Assembly (NCBI GenBank): GCA_015068175.1 | Contig: SVLA01000073.1 | Span: 1 to 9,969 of the forward strand | Reading direction: 5' to 3' | DNA: 9,969 bases | Origin: Oscillospiraceae bacterium | GTDB taxonomy: Bacteria > Bacillota_A > Clostridia > Oscillospirales > Oscillospiraceae | Shown here: positions 1-7,186 of the stretch, in pieces | Layout of the letters: every line of letters starts with the position of its first letter | How positions within the stretch are numbered: the stretch's first letter is position 1 | Translations under genes and position numbers: made by a program | Notes under the pieces: generated by a model | Databases searched by the model: none | The model's input: the letters and a program-made list of their open reading frames with translations, nothing else | Told to the model about the DNA's origin: nothing

Positions 1-103
1 CATCCGCTTTGAGATGGGTTATGCATCGGCGATTGCGGTGATTTTGTTCCTGGTGACCTTCCTGTTCGGACGGATCGTGACCAGGGTACTCAAGAGCGAC
101 TGA
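1..103 (+). CDS. Sugar-type ABC transporter permease, C-terminal fragment (left edge)
   Basis: Reading from base 2, 33 codons run to a TGA at 101-103. The peptide has Glu-Met-Gly-Tyr-Ala-Ser-Ala near its start, then one strongly hydrophobic helix, then a short basic tail ending Lys-Ser-Asp. The pattern 'GYASA' followed by a last membrane helix is typical of the C-terminus of MalF/UgpA-like CUT1 permeases, where the final helix follows a conserved Gly-Tyr-Ala/Ser-Ala segment. The rest of the gene, including its EAA loop, lies left of the window. It ends 15 bases before a MalG-like permease, the usual MalF-then-MalG order, so the two probably form one heterodimeric membrane channel. The family call rests on a short fragment plus context. 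Confidence 0.8.
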   Translation, partial: IRFEMGYASAIAVILFLVTFLFGRIVTRVLKSD

Positions 104-104
104 C

Positions 105-112
105 AAAGGCGG
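105..112 (+). promoter_or_regulatory. Ribosome binding site of the first MalG-like permease
   Basis: AAAGGCGG lies 6 bases before the ATG at 119. It is one mismatch from AAAGGAGG and supports that start. It begins just after the stop codon of the preceding permease, which fits translation from one polycistronic mRNA. Confidence 0.6.
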
Positions 113-118
113 GACATT

Positions 119-991
119 ATGCGGAACTTGAGAAGAAAACTGAAAAAAGTGACACCCGGTTGGGTGGCGGTCTATGTGCTCATGGGACTGCTGGTGGCGT
201 TCATGGCGCTGCCGTTGGTGTATATCATCAACTCTGCCTTTAAGCCCCTGGACGAACTGTATATTTTCCCGCCCCGGTTTTTTGTGGAAAATCCCACGAC
301 CCAGAACTTTACGGATCTGTTTTCCACCCTGGGCAGCGCCACGGTCCCCTTTATCCGCAATGTGGTCAACTCTTTGATCCAGACCGGCGGTATCGTGCTT
401 CTGACCTGCGTGGTGTGCGCCTTGGGCGCTTATGGCATGGTGATCTATCATCCCCCCGGTTCCCGGCTGCTGTATGAGATCGTGGTCTCGGCCCTGATGT
501 TCTCGGCCCACGTTACCCAGATTTCCCGATATCTGGTGGTCAATGAACTGGGTTTGGTGAACTCTTATTGGGCCCTGATCCTGCCATCTGTGGCCAGCGC
601 CTACAATTTCTTCCTGCTGCGTCAGTTCCTGGTGACCTATCCCCGGGAGCTGATCGAGGCCGGACGGGTGGCGGGCGCCAGCGAACTGCAGATCTTCTTC
701 ACCCTGGTGGTGCCGGCCATGAAGCCGGTGCTGTCCACCCTGGTGGTGTTGTCTTTCGTGGCCAACTGGAACGATTTCTTTTCGCCCCTGATCTACACCA
801 CCGATGAGTCCATGCGGACCCTGCCCCTGGCGCTGCAGACCATTGCCGGCGGCGCCGGCTCTGCGGCCATCGGCAATGCCGGCGCAACGGCGGCGGCCAC
901 CATGCTGATGACGGTGCCCACCGTGGTGCTGTTTGCCATTTCTCAAAAGAACGTCATGGAGACCATGACCTATTCCGGCATCAAAGGATAA
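119..991 (+). CDS. Carbohydrate ABC transporter permease, MalG/UgpE-like (pair 1)
   Basis: This is a 290-residue inner subunit of a CUT1-type importer, a normal length for the family. A basic N-terminus (RRKLKK) is followed by about six hydrophobic segments near residues 17-38, 84-110, 117-137, 149-168, 200-222 and 257-277. The cytoplasmic EAA loop that docks the ATPase is recognisable at about 179-203, ending in a Val-Val-Pro-Ala-Met-Lys-Pro segment. The usual EAAxxDGA core here reads EAGRVAGA (180-187): the key Gly186 is kept but the usual Asp is Ala185. The C-terminus ends in Ser-Gly-Ile-Lys-Gly after an NVMETM stretch, a familiar ending in CUT1 permeases. It follows the partner permease by 15 bases and precedes the propeller gene by 17. 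The substrate cannot be read from the sequence; sugar or oligosaccharide is inferred from family. The family call is secure. Confidence 0.93.
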   Translation: MRNLRRKLKKVTPGWVAVYVLMGLLVAFMALPLVYIINSAFKPLDELYIFPPRFFVENPTTQNFTDLFSTLGSATVPFIRNVVNSLIQTGGIVLLTCVVCALGAYGMVIYHPPGSRLLYEIVVSALMFSAHVTQISRYLVVNELGLVNSYWALILPSVASAYNFFLLRQFLVTYPRELIEAGRVAGASELQIFFTLVVPAMKPVLSTLVVLSFVANWNDFFSPLIYTTDESMRTLPLALQTIAGGAGSAAIGNAGATAAATMLMTVPTVVLFAISQKNVMETMTYSGIKG

Positions 992-998
992 AAGGAGG
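991..998 (+). promoter_or_regulatory. Ribosome binding site of the propeller-Yip1 gene
   Basis: AAAGGAGG is a perfect Shine-Dalgarno sequence, 10 bases before the ATG at 1009. It overlaps the last base of the preceding TAA stop codon. The start it selects also gives a clean signal peptide. Confidence 0.75.
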
Positions 999-1008
999 CT
1001 GTGGCGAT

Positions 1009-3147
1009 ATGAAACTGAAAACAAGGATCGCCGCGGTGCTGCTGTCCTTACTGATCCTTTTTCCGGTGCTGACGGTCCATGCGTCCGACGACTGTTATGT
1101 TCTTGACGGCATCGATCGGATCTCGACCCCGGCGCTGTATGAAAAAGAGGATGTATTTCAGAGTTTTACCGATGAAGAGGGGAATCCCATCTATTTGAGC
1201 AAGCCTCAGGATCTGTTCATCAGCAAGCAGGGAAACATCTTCATCGTGGACTCCGGCAATAACCGGGTGCTGAAAACGGATCCCCAGGGGCAGCTTCTGG
1301 CTATCTTCAAAGATGCCGGCGGACAGCCGTTCAACAATCCCCAGGGCATCTACGTGGATCAGCGGGAGAATATGTACATTGCCGATACGGACAACGGCCG
1401 GATCGTGCATCTGGATTACATGGGCAATTTTGTGGAGGCGCTGGGCAGACCGGAAGGATTGCCCGGTGCGGATACGACCTACAATCCCGCAAAGATCGCC
1501 ATCAGCTCCACGGGCACTATTTATGTGGTGAAGGGCCAGAATATTCTGTCCATCGATTCCAACAATCGGTTTAAGGGGTACATCGGTCAGTCCGAGATCG
1601 GATTTGATCTGACGGAGGCCCTGATCCGTATTTTTGCTTCGGAGGAGCAGAAGGCCACCATTGCCCGGCGGACGGCGGCGACCTATAACAATATTTCCAT
1701 CGACAGCACCGATAATTTGTACTGCGCGTCCAGAGACAATACCCTGGGTGAGATCAAGGTGCTCAACTCCGTGGGTACCAATACATATCGGCAGACCGGC
1801 GGTGTCAGCGCGTTTTCCATCAATCTGGCTTCGCTGTTCCTTTCCAGCAGTTACGTTTCCTCCAGTGGTACCGCCTTTTACGGCGACCGGGTGGACGACG
1901 ACGGGGAGGCCATGGAACCCAATTTTGTGGATGTGGCTTTTGATTCCAACGGGTTGGTGTATGCCCTGGATGCGGTACTGTGCCGGGTGTATATCTACGA
2001 TGCCGAAGGCGAATTGCTGGGCACCGTTGGCGGCAAGGGCAATCAGAAGGGCAAATTTGTGACGCCGACGGCCATCGGTGTGGCGGCGGATGGCACTATT
2101 TATGTGCTGGATGCGAATTTGAACAACGTCCAGACCTTTAAACCCACGGCATTCAAGCAGTCCATTGAGCAGGCGCTGACCCTGTACTACAACGGACATT
2201 ACGAGGAAGCTCAGGACCATTGGGAAGCGGTCCTGCGGACCAATGAAAACTACAACCTGGCCCTGAAGGGCATGGGTCAGACCTGCTACAAGGAAGGGGA
2301 CTACGCCCGGGCGATCCATTATTTCCGTCAGGCCGGCTATATCAAGGGCTATTCCAATGCCTACGGAAAGCAGCTGCACGACTGGATCCGGGCCAATTTC
2401 GGTGTTTTTCTGATCATTTTGGCTCTTGCGCTGGCGGCCTGCATCGGCTATGTGTACTTCCTGGTGCGTAATTCCAGGCGGATCTGCCATTGGCAGGATG
2501 TCCGGGACGCGAAACGGTATTCCTACGGAGGATTGGTGGGACTGCTCTTTGCGACTTTGTTCCATCCCATTGAGACTTTTGAAAATATCCGCTACATGCG
2601 GGGCAAGCTGAAGTGGTCGCCCATCCTCATTTTCCTGGGGTTGACGGTGGCGGTGCGGTTTGTGTACATGAATGTGGTCCATTATCCCATGGCGGATGTG
2701 GATCTGCGGGATGCCAGCTATGTTCTGGAGGCGCTGAAGTTCCTGCTTCCCTTCGTGACCTTTGCCGTGGCATCTTATGCGGTGACGGCCATTATGGACG
2801 GCGAAGTGGAATTCAAGGAACTGATCTTCGCTCAGGCATTGTGCTTTGCGCCCTATGTGTTCTTTACCCTGCCCATGGGCGCCATTTCCCATATTCTGAC
2901 ATCCAACGATGCCAACATCTATTCTGCGGTGCAGAGCATTACCTGGGTTTGGATCCTGATCCTGTTCTTCCAGACCATTCGGGTGATGAACCGTTACAGC
3001 GTGAAAAAGACCATCGGTGTGACGGTGATCAGTTTGCTGACGGTGCTGCTGATCTGGATCGTGGCATTCCTCATTATCGTACTTTGGAACCAGATCGGTC
3101 TGTTCGTGACGGACATTCTGGTGGAACTGGGGATCATTACAGGCTAG
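1009..3147 (+). CDS. Exported NHL-propeller / TPR / Yip1-like membrane protein
   Basis: This 712-residue protein seems to be built in four parts. (1) A signal peptide, residues 1-25, has a basic start, a hydrophobic core and a likely cut after VHA. (2) Residues about 60-380 show NHL-type propeller blades, each with a 'P..i.vd..gniyvaD..n.ri' pattern; the clearest are at 65-92 (DSGNNRV), 109-135 (ADTDNGRI), 304-332 and 351-378. Less regular blades and insertions fill 155-300. (3) Residues about 384-450 are helical with TPR-like spacing (Y..G.Y..A...W then G.....GDY..AI.YF). (4) A membrane helix at about 463-485 is followed by a multi-pass region at 507-695 with some five hydrophobic segments, resembling the Yip1 family. 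The propeller and TPR would sit outside the cell. NHL and TPR modules bind proteins or glycans, so a scaffold or sensor role for the flanking transporters is plausible but inferred. No catalytic motif was seen. Confidence 0.83.
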   Translation: MKLKTRIAAVLLSLLILFPVLTVHASDDCYVLDGIDRISTPALYEKEDVFQSFTDEEGNPIYLSKPQDLFISKQGNIFIVDSGNNRVLKTDPQGQLLAIFKDAGGQPFNNPQGIYVDQRENMYIADTDNGRIVHLDYMGNFVEALGRPEGLPGADTTYNPAKIAISSTGTIYVVKGQNILSIDSNNRFKGYIGQSEIGFDLTEALIRIFASEEQKATIARRTAATYNNISIDSTDNLYCASRDNTLGEIKVLNSVGTNTYRQTGGVSAFSINLASLFLSSSYVSSSGTAFYGDRVDDDGEAMEPNFVDVAFDSNGLVYALDAVLCRVYIYDAEGELLGTVGGKGNQKGKFVTPTAIGVAADGTIYVLDANLNNVQTFKPTAFKQSIEQALTLYYNGHYEEAQDHWEAVLRTNENYNLALKGMGQTCYKEGDYARAIHYFRQAGYIKGYSNAYGKQLHDWIRANFGVFLIILALALAACIGYVYFLVRNSRRICHWQDVRDAKRYSYGGLVGLLFATLFHPIETFENIRYMRGKLKWSPILIFLGLTVAVRFVYMNVVHYPMADVDLRDASYVLEALKFLLPFVTFAVASYAVTAIMDGEVEFKELIFAQALCFAPYVFFTLPMGAISHILTSNDANIYSAVQSITWVWILILFFQTIRVMNRYSVKKTIGVTVISLLTVLLIWIVAFLIIVLWNQIGLFVTDILVELGIITG

Positions 3148-3154
3148 AAAGGAG
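3148..3154 (+). promoter_or_regulatory. Ribosome binding site of the DUF5696 gene
   Basis: AAAGGAG starts directly after the TAG stop of the propeller gene and lies 6 bases before the ATG at 3161. It fixes that start. The 13-base gap leaves no room for an independent promoter or terminator. Confidence 0.7.
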
Positions 3155-3160
3155 CAGAGG

Positions 3161-5341
3161 ATGAAAAGACTCAAAACAGTAATATTGTCCGTGCTGCTCC
3201 TGGGGCTGCTGCTCAGTTCCGTTGGTGCCGGCGCGGAGTGGTTCCAGACCCTGGCGCCCAAGGCCGGGGAGACCACCAGCGGCATCTTCGAGATCGAAAA
3301 GGACGGCATCAAGCTGTCTTACGACGCGGCGGAGAAGAATTTTACCGTGACGGATCCTTACGGCTATGTTTGGAACAGCGCGGTGTATGATGATCTTTAC
3401 AGCAGCGATCTGCTGAATGATCTGTGGATGAAGAAGGTGCGGTCCATTCTGTATGTGTCCTATGCGGACATTACGGGAAAGAACCCCATGATCAAGACGG
3501 ATTACAGCAGCGATGCCAAGATCCTGGTGAAGGAAGAAGCGGGCGGATTGCGGCTGGAGTTCAGCTTCAAGCAGTCTGACATCTTCCTGGTTTGTGAAAT
3601 CCGGATCGAGGATGGGGAACTGGTCATTGACATCCCCGCTTCTGAAATTCGGGAGGACGACAAGTATAAGCTGATCTCTGTGGAGGTGCTGCCTTATTTC
3701 GGCGCTTGCGGAGAGGACGAAGAGGGGTATCTGATGTACCCCGACGGCAGCGGCGCCATTAAGTATCATCAAAGCACGGCGCCGGCCACCATGAGCAACA
3801 CCTGGTATTCCTGGGACATTTACGGCAACGATCTGAAGACCCTGGATACCATGCTGGATAACGGGAAGAATGACCTGCAGACGGCGATGCTGCCGGTCTA
3901 CGGCATCAAGAAGGGAGACCATGCCTTCATCGCTTTCTCCGAAAATGGGGAAGAGGAGGGTACCATCTATATGTATCCCGCCGGCTACGGTGTGAAGCTG
4001 AACCGGATGAGCATGGTGTTCCGTTATCGGACCAGCTATGATATTGCCATGTCCAACATCAATATCAACGGCAGCAACACGGCCCAGAATATTAACGGCC
4101 TGATGTACAATCCGGACATGATCGTGCAGGATCATGATCTGCATTTGAGCTTCCTGGCGGACGATGAAGCCGATTACAGCGGCATGGCCAACCGCTACCG
4201 TCAGATCCTGATGGAGAACGGGGATCTGGCGCGGTCGGAGCTGGTGGACAAGATCGGCGTGGCGGTGAACATCCTGATGGCGGCCAGCGAGCAGGGGTTC
4301 TGGAGCGATTCCATTGCGGTGACCACCACGCCGGCGGAAGCAAAGGCCATCATTGAGTACGTCCAAAGCCTGGGTTTTGGGGAGAACGGGCTGTTCAATC
4401 TGAAAGGCTGGGGCAAGGGCGGCTACGGGGTGTGGCCCCAATCCGCAAAGCCTGACGGCAAGGTGGGCAGCGTGAAGGATCTGACGGCGCTGCTGGACCT
4501 GGACGTGAAGGTATTTCTGGAGGCGGAGCTGCTGCTGGCCGGCGAAGCCAACGGCGGTTTTGACAAAGTCGATGACGCTGCGAAACTGGGCAGCCAGAAC
4601 GTGATCACCGACAAAAACGAAGAACTGTTTCTGTACAATGCGGCCAATTTCCACCAGAGGCTGGAAAAGCTGCTGGATGCCTACAAGAATGCGGAGCAGG
4701 TAAACTTGTCCCTGAGCAGTATCGGCAAGGTGCTGTACCGGGATGAGAATAAGAAAGACGTGACCCACCGGGGAGCCGTGCGGGCCGAACTGGAAAAGCT
4801 GATGCAGAGCGCGGCGGAGGCCGGCACATTGGCGGTCTACGGCGCCAATCTGTATACCCTGGCTTATGCCGATGCGGTGCTGGAACTGCCGGCTGCCTCC
4901 AGCGAGTATTTCATTACGGATCAGGATATTCCGTTCTGCCAGATGGTACTCCACGGAAGTGTGGTCTACACCGGGGAGTACGGCAATCTGTCCTCGGATT
5001 ATGATGAGCAGTTGCTGAAGTGGCTGGAATACGGCTACACGCCGGCTTTTGAGCTGACCCATTGCAGTTCCGAAGAACTGAAGAACACCAACTGCAGCAG
5101 TCTGTATACCTCCCAGTACGAGAGCAACCGGGAGCGGCTGGAGAAGGCCTACGGCCTTTACGAGCAGATGCTGTCCAAGGTGGCCGGTGCCTACATCACG
5201 GAGCATCGGGTCCTGGAGGACCGGTTGGTCATGGTGCGCTACAGCAACGGCTATACGGTGCTGATCAACTATTCCAATCAGGCGAAGGTCCATGAGGGGA
5301 CTTCCGTGGCGGCTGGAAGCTATGTGGCGATAGGTGATTGA
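3161..5341 (+). CDS. Exported DUF5696-type protein, glycoside-hydrolase-like
   Basis: The 726-residue protein begins with a Sec signal peptide (likely cut after AGA, residue 25; no lipobox). Residues about 40-330 look like a beta-rich sandwich. This part holds the features I associate with DUF5696: YPDGSGAI at 193-200, YGND at 221-224, LPVYGIKKGD at 244-253, then a segment ending in FRYR. Residues about 340-375 form a connecting helix with ANRYRQIL. Residues about 385-640 read like a (beta/alpha)8 barrel: GWGKGGYG at 416-423, FLEAEL at 452-457, SSIGKVLYRD at 519-528, IPFCQMVLHG at 590-599 and a LEYG segment at 622-625. Residues about 680-726 form a final beta region (VRYSNGYTVLINY). This layout resembles retaining glycosidases with sandwich-barrel-sandwich folds. 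Acidic residues in FLEAEL and LYRD are catalytic candidates only. It sits between a propeller-Yip1 gene and a permease pair, which fits glycan capture or trimming at the cell surface. The family call is strong; enzyme activity is inferred. Confidence 0.85.
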   Translation: MKRLKTVILSVLLLGLLLSSVGAGAEWFQTLAPKAGETTSGIFEIEKDGIKLSYDAAEKNFTVTDPYGYVWNSAVYDDLYSSDLLNDLWMKKVRSILYVSYADITGKNPMIKTDYSSDAKILVKEEAGGLRLEFSFKQSDIFLVCEIRIEDGELVIDIPASEIREDDKYKLISVEVLPYFGACGEDEEGYLMYPDGSGAIKYHQSTAPATMSNTWYSWDIYGNDLKTLDTMLDNGKNDLQTAMLPVYGIKKGDHAFIAFSENGEEEGTIYMYPAGYGVKLNRMSMVFRYRTSYDIAMSNININGSNTAQNINGLMYNPDMIVQDHDLHLSFLADDEADYSGMANRYRQILMENGDLARSELVDKIGVAVNILMAASEQGFWSDSIAVTTTPAEAKAIIEYVQSLGFGENGLFNLKGWGKGGYGVWPQSAKPDGKVGSVKDLTALLDLDVKVFLEAELLLAGEANGGFDKVDDAAKLGSQNVITDKNEELFLYNAANFHQRLEKLLDAYKNAEQVNLSLSSIGKVLYRDENKKDVTHRGAVRAELEKLMQSAAEAGTLAVYGANLYTLAYADAVLELPAASSEYFITDQDIPFCQMVLHGSVVYTGEYGNLSSDYDEQLLKWLEYGYTPAFELTHCSSEELKNTNCSSLYTSQYESNRERLEKAYGLYEQMLSKVAGAYITEHRVLEDRLVMVRYSNGYTVLINYSNQAKVHEGTSVAAGSYVAIGD
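5332..5337 (+). promoter_or_regulatory. Ribosome binding site selecting the GTG start at 5343
   Basis: AGGTGA lies inside the last codons of the DUF5696 gene, 5 bases before GTG 5343. The in-frame GTG at 5334 lies within this motif and has no well-spaced Shine-Dalgarno of its own, so 5343 is preferred. No ATG start exists in this frame near here. The overlap suggests the permease is translated by ribosomes finishing the upstream gene. Confidence 0.55.
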
Positions 5342-5342
5342 T

Positions 5343-6245
5343 GTGAAGAAGAGAACGATTAAACCTTCGATCCGATTGGGAAAGACCGGCGAAGCCTATG
5401 TACTGCTGGCGCCGTTCCTCATCGGCGCAGGTATTTTCCTGCTATATCCGCTGTATATGACCATCAAGCTGAGCTTTGGTGAGCTGTCCGGCGGCAGCAA
5501 TTTTGATTTGAACTGGCTGGAAGGGGAGCGCTTCCTGGAGCACTACGCCAACGCGCTGTTCAAAGATACCAATTTTGTGCCCATTTTGCTGGGAGAGATC
5601 AAGACCATGCTGGTCCGCACACCGCTGATTTTGGCGCTGTCGCTGATCATTGCCATCTGTCTGAGCCGGAATATCAAGTTCCGCGGCTTCTTCCGCTTTG
5701 CTTTCTTCCTGCCATTCCTGCTGGGTACCGGCAATGTGCTGAAGCAGATGCTGGATGTGGGCGTGGATGAGCAGCTCCTGTCCCTGGAATCTGTGACCGT
5801 GATCCCGCCCCATATCCTCAACTATCTGGGCGACAATGTGGTGGAGATGGTGAATCTGCTGTTCAACAACATCGTGCTGGTGCTGTGGAACAGCGGCGTA
5901 CAGATCCTGCTGTTTATGTCCGGAGTGCTGTCCATTTCTCCGGCGCTGTATGAGTCGGCCAGCATCGACGGCGCTTCGGAATGGGAGAAGTTCTGGAAGA
6001 TCACCCTGCCCATGCTGACACCCATTATTTTGCTGAATATGGTGTATACCATCACGGAATCCTTTACAAGCACCACCAACCGGATGCTGGTGTACATCAA
6101 GAACAAGTGCTTCAGCCATGTCAGTGAGTTTGAGTTTGCGGCGGCCACGTCCATGCTGTATATGCTGGTGGTGCTGCTGTTTATCGGCATTGCCTTCCTG
6201 ATTTTGGGTCGAAAAGGCATGAAGGACGTAAGGGAGGCGAACTGA
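5343..6245 (+). CDS. Sugar ABC transporter permease, MalF/UgpA-like (pair 2)
   Basis: From GTG 5343 the protein has 300 residues (303 if GTG 5334 is used), normal for a CUT1 permease. About six hydrophobic segments lie near residues 19-41, 89-108, 115-135, 171-195, 225-242 and 268-288. The EAA loop at about 199-227 is canonical: Ser-Pro-Ala-Leu-Tyr-Glu, then IDGAS with Asp209 and Gly210, then a FWKITLP segment and Pro227. The MalF-like features are an N-terminal helix starting AYVLLAPFL and the FFLPFLL helix. It begins next to the DUF5696 stop codon and overlaps the following permease by one base, so tight co-translation with both neighbours is expected. It should form a heterodimer with the next gene product and be driven by an ATPase not encoded here. 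The substrate is unknown; the context points to a glycan-derived sugar. Confidence 0.93.
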   Translation: MKKRTIKPSIRLGKTGEAYVLLAPFLIGAGIFLLYPLYMTIKLSFGELSGGSNFDLNWLEGERFLEHYANALFKDTNFVPILLGEIKTMLVRTPLILALSLIIAICLSRNIKFRGFFRFAFFLPFLLGTGNVLKQMLDVGVDEQLLSLESVTVIPPHILNYLGDNVVEMVNLLFNNIVLVLWNSGVQILLFMSGVLSISPALYESASIDGASEWEKFWKITLPMLTPIILLNMVYTITESFTSTTNRMLVYIKNKCFSHVSEFEFAAATSMLYMLVVLLFIGIAFLILGRKGMKDVREAN

Positions 6246-6247
6246 TG
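6231..6247 (+). promoter_or_regulatory. Shine-Dalgarno and TGATG stop/start overlap between pair-2 permeases
   Basis: AGGGAGG at 6231-6237 lies 7 bases before ATG 6245. The stop TGA (6243-6245) shares its A with that ATG. This is a classic translational-coupling junction, expected for two subunits needed in equal amounts. Confidence 0.75.
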
Positions 6248-7144
6248 GGACTGAAAGCCAGGATCGTTCGGATCTTCCTTTATGTGCTGTTGATCGCCAT
6301 TACTTATGTGTGCTTTTTCCCGTTCCTGTATATGGTGGTGACGGCCTGCAAGACCAGCGCAGACCTCAGCGACATTACGGTGAACTGGATCCCCAACAGC
6401 ATTAAAATCGAAAACTTTTTGATGGCGGCGAAAGCCATCGGTTATGAGACGGGCCTGAAAAATACGGCGGTCATGACCGTGCTGGCCACCGTTGGCCATC
6501 TGCTTTCCTGCGGTATGGCGGGCTATGCCCTGGCCAGGTACCGTTTTCGGGGTCAGAAGATCGTGTTTATGATCGTGATCATCAGCATTATCATTCCGAT
6601 CCAGACCCTGATCATCCCCAGCTTTATCATGTATTCCAAGGCGGATGCCCTGAACAGCTTTATTCCCATCGTGCTGCCTGCTTTTTTTGGCATGGGCCTG
6701 AAGGGCGGCTTGTTCATCTTCATTTTCCGCCAGTTCTTTCTTGGTTTGCCCAGGGAGATCGAGGATGCGGCAAAGATCGACGGTTGTTCCTTCCTGGGGA
6801 CCTATTTCCGTGTGATCATGCCCATGTCCCGGTCGATCCTGCTGGTGGTTTCGGTGCTGTCTGTGGTATGGCATTGGAACGCATCCTATGAGGCGGAGAT
6901 CTACATTTCCCAGGAGGACCTGAAACCCCTGGCATCCAAGATCTCTGTGATCCTGCAGTATGTGACCAATCCGCCGGAGGATTTCTTCGAGCAGATGGCT
7001 TCTTCCTCCAGCGAGCAGGTGATCAATGTGGCGGTGCTGATGGCAGGTTGTCTGCTGACGCTGCTGCCCATTATGATCGGATTCGGTTTCGTGCAAAAGT
7101 ACTTCATGCAGGGCATTGAACGCAGCGGCCTGGGTGGAGACTAA
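6245..7144 (+). CDS. Carbohydrate ABC transporter permease, MalG/UgpE-like (pair 2)
   Basis: The protein is 299 residues, normal family length. Hydrophobic segments lie near residues 11-34, 76-97, 106-129, 137-162, 196-213 and 261-284. The family pattern GYALARYRFRG at 93-103 precedes the third helix, with IIIPIQTLIIP at 115-125. The EAA loop at about 170-194 is nearly canonical (EIEDAAKIDG with Asp179 and Gly180, then Cys181), ending in an IMPMSRS stretch. An insert-like hydrophilic region at about 215-258, with acidic residues and a SSSS run, lies before the last helix, as in many MalG homologues. The C-terminus ends FVQKYFMQG plus a short tail, also typical. It overlaps the previous permease by one base and is the last gene of the compact transporter block. 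The ATPase and solute-binding protein are not in the window. Confidence 0.94.
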   Translation: MGLKARIVRIFLYVLLIAITYVCFFPFLYMVVTACKTSADLSDITVNWIPNSIKIENFLMAAKAIGYETGLKNTAVMTVLATVGHLLSCGMAGYALARYRFRGQKIVFMIVIISIIIPIQTLIIPSFIMYSKADALNSFIPIVLPAFFGMGLKGGLFIFIFRQFFLGLPREIEDAAKIDGCSFLGTYFRVIMPMSRSILLVVSVLSVVWHWNASYEAEIYISQEDLKPLASKISVILQYVTNPPEDFFEQMASSSSEQVINVAVLMAGCLLTLLPIMIGFGFVQKYFMQGIERSGLGGD

Positions 7145-7186
7145 ACTCGTTTCGCAACCACGCATAAATAAGAAAGGGGAAAGATT
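7145..7186 (+). promoter_or_regulatory. 42-base gap with ribosome binding site of the repeat-protein gene
   Basis: This is the longest non-coding stretch of the window. It is AT-richer than its surroundings and contains an A-rich Shine-Dalgarno region, AAAGGGGAAAG at 7173-7183, just before ATG 7187. I find no hairpin followed by T residues, so no terminator, and no convincing -35/-10 pair. Read-through from the transporter block is therefore likely, though a weak promoter within the end of the permease gene cannot be excluded. Confidence 0.55.

Noticed and set aside
1048..5293. Very long minus-strand open frames (1048-3312 and 3137-5293) opposite the propeller and DUF5696 genes
   Set aside because: They mirror the codon usage of the plus-strand genes, which rarely use codons that give stops on the other strand. 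Their translations are His/Gln/Arg-rich without recognisable domains, and they cross real gene junctions.
5334..5342. GTG at 5334 as start of the pair-2 MalF-like permease
   Set aside because: It lies inside the AGGTGA motif and lacks a spaced Shine-Dalgarno, while GTG 5343 has one at 5 bases. The difference is only three residues, so 5334 is not fully excluded.
7116..7144. Possible promoter: TTGAAC, 17-base spacer, GACTAA
   Set aside because: The -35-like box is good but the -10 position matches only two of six consensus bases, and it lies inside the permease coding end.
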